The notes under the pieces are model-generated. The model was not told the origin of the DNA, ran no database searches, and was given only the letters and a program-made list of their open reading frames with translations. Positions 32,135 to 36,722 of a stretch of DNA of 36,722 bases are shown piece after piece (position 1 is the first letter of the stretch; every line of letters starts with the position of its first letter). The stretch spans positions 1 to 36,722 of the forward strand of contig CAIQCK010000004.1 in the NCBI GenBank assembly GCA_903870275.1, in the 5' to 3' direction. Source of the stretch: an uncultured bacterium (lineage in GTDB: Bacteria > Verrucomicrobiota > Verrucomicrobiia > CAIQCK01). A program made the position numbers and the translations under genes.

Positions 32135-32539
32135 CTACTCACTGGGCGGACGTTGGCGATTGGATTGGCCTTCGCCGCCGCCACCGTTGCCGGGGCCGTC
32201 ACCGGGACCGCCACCACCTTGGCCGCCTTGGCGCTGCGGTGGCCGCATTTGCTTCAACTGCTGTTGCTGTTCGGGCGTCAGAATCTTCTCGAGTTTCGCT
32301 TTCAACTCGGCCTCCAGGTCCGCTAGTTGCTTTTGCTGATCGGCGGTCAGGTTCAATTGCTCCTGTGCGCGTGGGGGCAGCAGGTGAAACCCACCCCGAC
32401 CGCCGGGGCCGCCGGAGCCACCTTCACGTGGGGGAGGACGTTGATCGTCGGAACGCTGATTGCCGTCTTGCGCTGTGAGCAGGCACGTCGAAGCGCCGAG
32501 TGCCAGGGTGATTACAATTGCTGCTGCTGTTTTTTTCAT
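32135..32539 (-). CDS. small Spy/CpxP-like secreted protein
   Basis: The 134-residue protein starts at ATG 32539 and has a clear signal peptide (KTAAAIVITLALGASTCLLTAQ). A Gly/Arg/Pro-rich segment is followed by LNLTADQQKQLADLEAELKAKLEKILTPEQQQQL, given here only as two amphipathic helices of the Spy/LTxxQ type at about residues 63-95. A Gly-rich tail closes it. Spy-like proteins are periplasmic chaperone or stress proteins. The verrucomicrobial versions are short and Gly-rich like this one. An AAAGGACAG Shine-Dalgarno-like run is seen upstream. Confidence 0.7.
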   Translation of the reverse strand: MKKTAAAIVITLALGASTCLLTAQDGNQRSDDQRPPPREGGSGGPGGRGGFHLLPPRAQEQLNLTADQQKQLADLEAELKAKLEKILTPEQQQQLKQMRPPQRQGGQGGGGPGDGPGNGGGGEGQSNRQRPPSE

Positions 32540-32569
32540 GTTGTCTGTCCTTTCGTTTTCTTCTTCGTC

Positions 32570-32680
32570 TCAATGGCCGGTGCCGGTTTCGACGCAGTAA
32601 ATATAACGGTTGGAGCGCAGGGAAAATTGGTTGCCTGCAATGGCCGGCGTGGCGTTCCACTCGCTGTCGTCGTCGGCGGC
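32570..32680 (-). pseudogene. C-terminal fragment of a PQQ/BamB-like beta-propeller protein
   Basis: The minus-strand frame ending at TGA 32570-32572 reads SEWNATPAIAGNQFSLRSNR, then YIYCVETGTGH. Such a block (xSPAIAGxxLFLRSxxxLYCI) is the last blade of PQQ-like outer-membrane-type propeller proteins. Upstream of it the frame turns into the hairpin repeats at 32684-32748, so only the last ~37 codons survive. It is likely the remnant of a deleted gene. Confidence 0.6.
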
Positions 32681-32683
32681 CAA

Positions 32684-32748
32684 GGATGTGCGGGGGCCCA
32701 CGCAAGGCCCCGCACATCCCGCAGCAGGCCGTGGTGCAAGCCTGCTGC
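32684..32748. repeat. two adjacent strong hairpins
   Basis: The first pairs GGATGTGCGGGG (32684-32695) with CCCCGCACATCC (32708-32719). The second pairs GCAGCAGGC (32721-32729) with GCCTGCTGC (32740-32748). They begin immediately after the stop codon of the Cys-rich gene on the minus strand. They could terminate or stabilise its mRNA, or mark a recombination junction. Confidence 0.65.
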
Positions 32749-33012
32749 TCAAGCGCGCGTCCTCGCTGTTGCAACTTCGGTGCGGGATGCGATCTCCAGC
32801 CGCTGTGGATGGCAGCAATAATAACCGCCACCGTAAGTAATAACGTGCGGGCAATCCTTCGGTCCCTTCACCAGGCATTCCACCAGCTCTGATGTGATGC
32901 GTTTACCGCGACAGACGGCCTCGTCGGGCAGTTGGCGAAACGTGCAATTAGTTTTGATGTCATGCTCTCCCAGTTCGCCGTTCATGAGCAGTGGATAAAA
33001 TGTCGTGTTCAT
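32749..33012 (-). CDS. small Cys-rich hypothetical protein
   Basis: The 87-residue protein starts at ATG 33012 with AAGGAG 5 nt upstream. It has cysteines in TNCTFRQ, AVCRGKR, VECLVKG, DCPHVITYG and YYCCHP. The CPHxITYGxGYYCCHPxR ending looks like a small metal- or disulphide-stabilised domain seen in other environmental bacteria as uncharacterised short proteins. There is no signal peptide. Pho-box-like repeats lie 60-110 bp upstream. Function unknown. Confidence 0.65.
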   Translation of the reverse strand: MNTTFYPLLMNGELGEHDIKTNCTFRQLPDEAVCRGKRITSELVECLVKGPKDCPHVITYGGGYYCCHPQRLEIASRTEVATARTRA

Positions 33013-33073
33013 TTGTCTCCTTTTGCCGGTTCACGTTCACGGTTCATTCTTACGCTTGATTTAACGGTGGCTT

Positions 33074-33123
33074 TGTTAAGCAATTGTGTGTGCGGAACAG
33101 GAAAATTGTTAAGGAGATGTAAA
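33074..33123 (-). promoter_or_regulatory. phased Pho-box-like repeats upstream of the Cys-rich gene
   Basis: On the minus strand TTTACA (33123-33118), TTAACA (33112-33107) and another TTAACA (33079-33074) lie exactly 11 and 33 bp apart, on one helical phase. CACACA also falls on the phase. This is the layout of a PhoB/PhoP binding array. The rest of 33124-33414 shows no supported gene; it should contain the metY promoter, but no convincing hexamers were found. Confidence 0.5.
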
Positions 33124-33414
33124 AGTTGCTGACTTTGGGCGGCGAGGCGCCGGTTTTTTCGGCGTGTGACGGTGAACAAACGACCGCTGCGTGGGAGAGA
33201 ACAACCATGGCCGGTCCAACTCAACAACACACGTCCGGCCTGGGAATCGCGATCCATCTGCCCGCCGCGCCGGCCCCTTTGTCTTGACCTGCCGCTTGGT
33301 GTCCCCAAAACAAAGAGTGCGCTTGTGCCTCCGGCGCGATTATGATTTGAACTGCCGGCGTGCTATGATACGACCCAGCACGCGGAGTCAAAACAGAGAC
33401 TGGAAACAAGGATC

Positions 33415-34722
33415 ATGAACGACCAACCGAAAGAGTTGAGCTTTGGAACGCTGGCGTTGCACGCCGGTCAGGTGCCGGACCCGACGACGACGGCGTGTGC
33501 AGTGCCGATCTACGCCACCACGAGCTACGTGTTCAAGGACACCGACCACGCCGCGAATCTTTTCGCGCTGAAGGAGTTCGGCAACATCTACTCGCGGCTG
33601 ATGAACCCGACCAACGACGTGATGGAGAAGCGCCTGGCGGCGCTCGACGGTGGCGCGGCGGCGCTGGCGTTTGCCAGCGGCCAGGCGGCGATCACGGCGG
33701 CGATTCTGACGATCACGCACGCCGGCCAGAACTTCATATCCGCGACCAGCCTCTACGGCGGCACGTGGACGCTGTTCACGCAAACCTTCTCGAAGCTCGG
33801 CATCGAGGCGCGGTTCTTCGATCCGAACAAGCCGGAGGAAATCAAGAAGCTGGCGGACGAGAATACGCGCTGCGTCTATTTCGAGAGCCTCGGCAATCCG
33901 AAGAACGACGTGCCGGATTTCAAGAAGATCGCCGACATCGCGCACCAGCTCGGTTTGCCGGTGATCTGCGATAACACGGTGATGACGCCGGCGCTGCTGC
34001 GGCCCATCGAGCACGGCGTGGACCTTGTGGTTTATTCAACGACGAAGTTTCTTGGCGGCCACGGCGTTCATATCGGTGGCGCGATCGTGGACAGCGCGAA
34101 GTTCCCGTGGGCGGACAATCCCGGGAGGTGGCCGGAGTTCTGCGCGCCGGACCCGGCGTATCACGGCATGGTGTTTACCGAGGCGCTCAAGCCCATCGGC
34201 AACATCGCCTGCATCATCCACATCCGGACGCACTGGTTGCGCGACACGGGCGCGTGCATGAGCCCGTTTGCGGCGTTCCTGTTCCTGCTCGGCATCGAGA
34301 CGCTGCATCTGCGGATGCCGCGGCATTGTGAAAACGCGCAGGCCGTCGCGGAGTTCCTGAGCAAACACCCGGCGGTCGCGTGGGTGAACTATCCGGGCCT
34401 GCCAGGCCATCCGCAGCACGCCAACGCCCGCCGCTATCTGCCGAACGGTTGCGGCGCGCTCATGGGCTTCGGCATCAAGGGCGGCGCAGCGGCGGGCATC
34501 AAGCTCATCAATAGCGTCAAGCTCTTCAGCCACCTCGCGAACATCGGCGATGCGAAGTCGCTGATCATTCATCCAGCCTCGACAACGCACTCGCAACTCA
34601 CGCCGGAGGAGCAGCAGAAGACCGGCGTGACGCCCGAATACGTGCGGCTCTCGATCGGCATCGAAGACGTGCGCGACATCATCGCCGACCTTGACCAGGC
34701 GCTAAAGGCGTCGCAGAATTGA
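33415..34722 (+). CDS. metY: O-acetylhomoserine sulfhydrylase / aminocarboxypropyltransferase
   Basis: The 435-residue protein has the normal length of MetY. FGTLALHAGQVPDPTTTACA at the N-terminus, IYSRLMNPTNDVMEKRLAAL, and LAFASGQAAITAAIL are diagnostic of the family. The PLP-binding Lys211 is in YSTTKFLGGHG. SLIIHPASTTHSQL and VRLSIGIEDVRDI follow near the end. It makes homocysteine from O-acetylhomoserine and sulfide using pyridoxal phosphate in the cytoplasm. The next gene, 30 nt downstream, makes its substrate, so both form a methionine-biosynthesis operon with direct sulfhydrylation. Confidence 0.95.
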   Translation: MNDQPKELSFGTLALHAGQVPDPTTTACAVPIYATTSYVFKDTDHAANLFALKEFGNIYSRLMNPTNDVMEKRLAALDGGAAALAFASGQAAITAAILTITHAGQNFISATSLYGGTWTLFTQTFSKLGIEARFFDPNKPEEIKKLADENTRCVYFESLGNPKNDVPDFKKIADIAHQLGLPVICDNTVMTPALLRPIEHGVDLVVYSTTKFLGGHGVHIGGAIVDSAKFPWADNPGRWPEFCAPDPAYHGMVFTEALKPIGNIACIIHIRTHWLRDTGACMSPFAAFLFLLGIETLHLRMPRHCENAQAVAEFLSKHPAVAWVNYPGLPGHPQHANARRYLPNGCGALMGFGIKGGAAAGIKLINSVKLFSHLANIGDAKSLIIHPASTTHSQLTPEEQQKTGVTPEYVRLSIGIEDVRDIIADLDQALKASQN

Positions 34723-34752
34723 CGCCGCTTGGCACAAGCCGGCAGGTTACGC

Positions 34753-36582
34753 ATGACCGACAAACTTTTTGACAGCACTGACAGCGTTCGCAGCGCAAAG
34801 CCGCTCCGCCACGCCCAGTCCGTCTCGTTCGGCGCGCCGATGGCATTGGAGCTGGGCGGCAGTCTGCCGAGCGTCACGGTTTGTTACGAAACCTATGGCC
34901 GGCTCAACGCCGCGGCCGACAACGCGATTCTCGTTTGCCACGCGCTCAGCGGCGATTCGCATGTCGCGAAGCATGACGAAAACGACGATCCCGGTTGGTG
35001 GGACATCCTCGTCGGACCGGGCAAGCCGATTGACACCGACCGTTTTTTTGTCGTCTGCCCGAACCTGCTCGGCGGTTGCCGCGGCTCCACCGGCCCCGGC
35101 AGCATCAACCCCGACACAGGCAAGCCTTACGGCCGCGATTTTCCCATCATCACCGTCAGCGACATGGTCGAGGCCGAGCGGCGGCTGGCGGACCATCTTG
35201 GCATCGGCCGGTGGCTCGCCGTTTTGGGCGGCTCCATGGGCGGCCATCAGACCATCACGTGGGCGACGCACTATCCCGACCGCGTGTGCGGCGCGATCCC
35301 CATCGCCACGTCGGCGCGTCTGACCAGCCAGGCGCTGGCGTTCGATGTCGTCGGCCGCAACGCCATCCGCCGCGACGCGCATTTCCACAGCGGCCAATAC
35401 TACGACAAGCCGCACGGCCCCGATGTCGGCCTCGCCATCGCGCGGATGATCGGCCACATCACCTACCTCTCGCCGGCGGCGATGAAGCAGAAGTTCGGGG
35501 CGAATCGCCTCCAGCCGCGCGACGTCGCGATCGAGTTCGAGAAAACTTTTTCCGTCGGCTCCTACCTCGGCTACCAGGGCTCGAAGTTCGTCGAGCGGTT
35601 TGACGCCAACAGCTACATGGCGATCACCATGGCGATGGATCTGTTCGATCTCGGCGACAGCCCGGAGACACTGGCGGCAACGTTCAGCCGCGCGCGGTGT
35701 CGCTGGCTGGTACTGAGTTTCACCAGCGACTGGCTGTTCCCGCCGGAGCAGTCGCGCGACATCGTCAATGCGCTCATCGCCAACAAAGCCGCCGTGAGCT
35801 ACTGCAACGTCCGCAGCGATTGCGGCCACGACGCATTCCTATTGCCGAACGAGTTTGCCAGCTACGGCGAGATGATCCGCGGGTTTATCAACAACCTCGC
35901 GGGCTGTGTCAGGCCGAATGGCGATTTTGACGATGCGGACGAACCGCGCGGCCACAGCCCGACCAGTATTTTTCACCAGCGCCGGCTCGACTACGAACGT
36001 ATCGTTGAGTTGATCCCCTCCGGCGCGAGCGTGCTCGACCTCGGCAGCGGCCGCGGCGGCTTGCTGTCCCGCGCCAAACAAAAGGATTCCCATCGCGTCA
36101 TCGGCGTCGAGCTCGACGAGCAGGCCGTGCTCACTTGCATCCAGCGCGGGCTGGATGTCGTGCAGGCCGACCTCAACAAAGGGCTGCGGCCGTTCGCCGA
36201 CCAGCAGTTCGATTGCGTGGTGCTCTCGCAGACATTGCAGGCGGTCCACGACGTGGAGGGCGTCATCGCCGACATGTTGCGCGTCGGCCGCCTCTGCATC
36301 GTGAGCTTTCCCAACTTCGGGTTCCACAAACTGCGACGCATGCTGGCTGACGAGGGCCGCTCGCCGAAGTCTACCGGCGTGCTGCACCACGAGTGGTATA
36401 ACACGCCCAACATCCGCTTCTTTACCATCGCGGACTTCGACGATTTCTGCCGGCAGAAAAACATCCGCGTCCACCGCCGCATCGCGCTCGACACCGAAGC
36501 CAGCGCCGAGGTGTTCGAGGACCCCAATCTCAACGCCGATCTCGCCATCTTTGTCATCAGCCGGTCCGGCAACGCGGGCTGA
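34753..36582 (+). CDS. metX: homoserine O-acetyltransferase MetX fused to MetW
   Basis: ATG 34753 is chosen over an upstream TTG at 34729, giving 609 residues. Residues 1 to about 385 are MetX, an alpha/beta-hydrolase. YETYGRLN and NAILVCHALSGDSHVA open it, and the nucleophile Ser161 lies in LGGSMGGHQ. The catalytic Asp is in FTSDWLFPPEQ and the His in SDCGHDAFLL. Residues about 403-609 are MetW, a class I methyltransferase-fold protein: RLDYERIVELIPSGASVLDL, GSGRGGLL, DCVVLSQTLQAV and a KSTGVLHHEWYNTPNIRFFT ending. In most genomes metX and metW are adjacent separate genes; here they are one chain. It acetylates homoserine for MetY. MetW is thought to support or stimulate MetX activity. Confidence 0.93.
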   Translation: MTDKLFDSTDSVRSAKPLRHAQSVSFGAPMALELGGSLPSVTVCYETYGRLNAAADNAILVCHALSGDSHVAKHDENDDPGWWDILVGPGKPIDTDRFFVVCPNLLGGCRGSTGPGSINPDTGKPYGRDFPIITVSDMVEAERRLADHLGIGRWLAVLGGSMGGHQTITWATHYPDRVCGAIPIATSARLTSQALAFDVVGRNAIRRDAHFHSGQYYDKPHGPDVGLAIARMIGHITYLSPAAMKQKFGANRLQPRDVAIEFEKTFSVGSYLGYQGSKFVERFDANSYMAITMAMDLFDLGDSPETLAATFSRARCRWLVLSFTSDWLFPPEQSRDIVNALIANKAAVSYCNVRSDCGHDAFLLPNEFASYGEMIRGFINNLAGCVRPNGDFDDADEPRGHSPTSIFHQRRLDYERIVELIPSGASVLDLGSGRGGLLSRAKQKDSHRVIGVELDEQAVLTCIQRGLDVVQADLNKGLRPFADQQFDCVVLSQTLQAVHDVEGVIADMLRVGRLCIVSFPNFGFHKLRRMLADEGRSPKSTGVLHHEWYNTPNIRFFTIADFDDFCRQKNIRVHRRIALDTEASAEVFEDPNLNADLAIFVISRSGNAG

Positions 36583-36722
36583 CCCGTTGCCTCATGGATA
36601 AATGACACCGAGGGACTCTGAGTAGGCAGGTGTGATTGACTCAGGCTTTCGTGTTTGTTGGATAGCGTACTCTCTGTGTCAATCCCCCTTCTTGCGGAGG
36701 AGCGCCCTGCGGGCGGTGGAGC
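36583..36722. other. sequence after metX-metW
   Basis: No gene is visible in the last 140 bases. A bulged hairpin (aacgcggg/cccgtt) lies across the metX-metW stop codon but has no U-tract. The end (gcgccctgcgggcggtgg) may belong to a feature outside the window. Confidence 0.4.

Noticed and set aside
33140..33159. GC hairpin followed by T6 on the plus strand, terminator-like
   Set aside because: No plus-strand gene lies upstream for it to terminate, the stem is only 5 bp, and the sequence lies upstream of minus-strand promoter elements.

Overview
The window looks like chromosome of a GC-rich member of the Verrucomicrobiota (Pedosphaera/Limisphaerales-like). The lineage is inferred from several traits seen together: Tat-exported xylose-isomerase-like proteins, a Gfo/Idh/MocA oxidoreductase tail, a PEP-CTERM protein, an ECF sigma factor next to a multi-membrane Ser/Thr kinase, Lcl (DUF1566) and Spy-like secreted proteins, REP-associated transposition and many short interspersed repeats. 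No rRNA, tRNA or CRISPR array was seen.

Layout. 1-2250: the end of an oxidoreductase, two small hypothetical genes and a Tat sugar isomerase-like lipoprotein. 2400-6500: a ModA-like binding protein, a signal-peptide methyltransferase and a Met-rich outer-membrane-type barrel on the minus strand. These are divergent from an XRE regulator with a periplasmic-binding-protein-like domain, which has a consensus sigma70 promoter and palindromic operators. 6500-11200: hexose-6-phosphate mutarotase, a second Tat isomerase-like protein, a PEP-CTERM beta-propeller protein and a one-step-type squalene synthase that carries a heptamer tandem repeat.

11600-22500: the most unusual region. It is a run of secreted or surface proteins on the plus strand. 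It starts with a giant modular protein (LamG-like, Ig-like, propeller and FN3-like modules, then a transglutaminase-like end) that is frameshifted at a G8 tract. A small secreted protein, an HELLH metallopeptidase-like protein, a C-terminally anchored protein and a membrane protein encoded by simple repeats follow, at overlaps or short spacings. A RAYT transposon with 24-bp inverted ends sits between the second and third genes. The 3' part of this run looks more A/T-rich than its surroundings. It is the best candidate here for an undescribed system, though its function is not known.

22500-26400: repeats and a stray FN3 fragment, then minus-strand genes for small envelope or hypothetical proteins and a two-copy Lcl-domain protein. 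26700-31850: a zinc-ribbon Ser/Thr kinase fused to membrane helices and two SecD-P1-head-like domains, directly downstream of its probable ECF sigma factor. 31900-33100: gene remnants, a Spy-like secreted protein and a small Cys-rich protein behind Pho-box-like repeats. 33400-36600: methionine biosynthesis, with metY followed by a metX-metW fusion.
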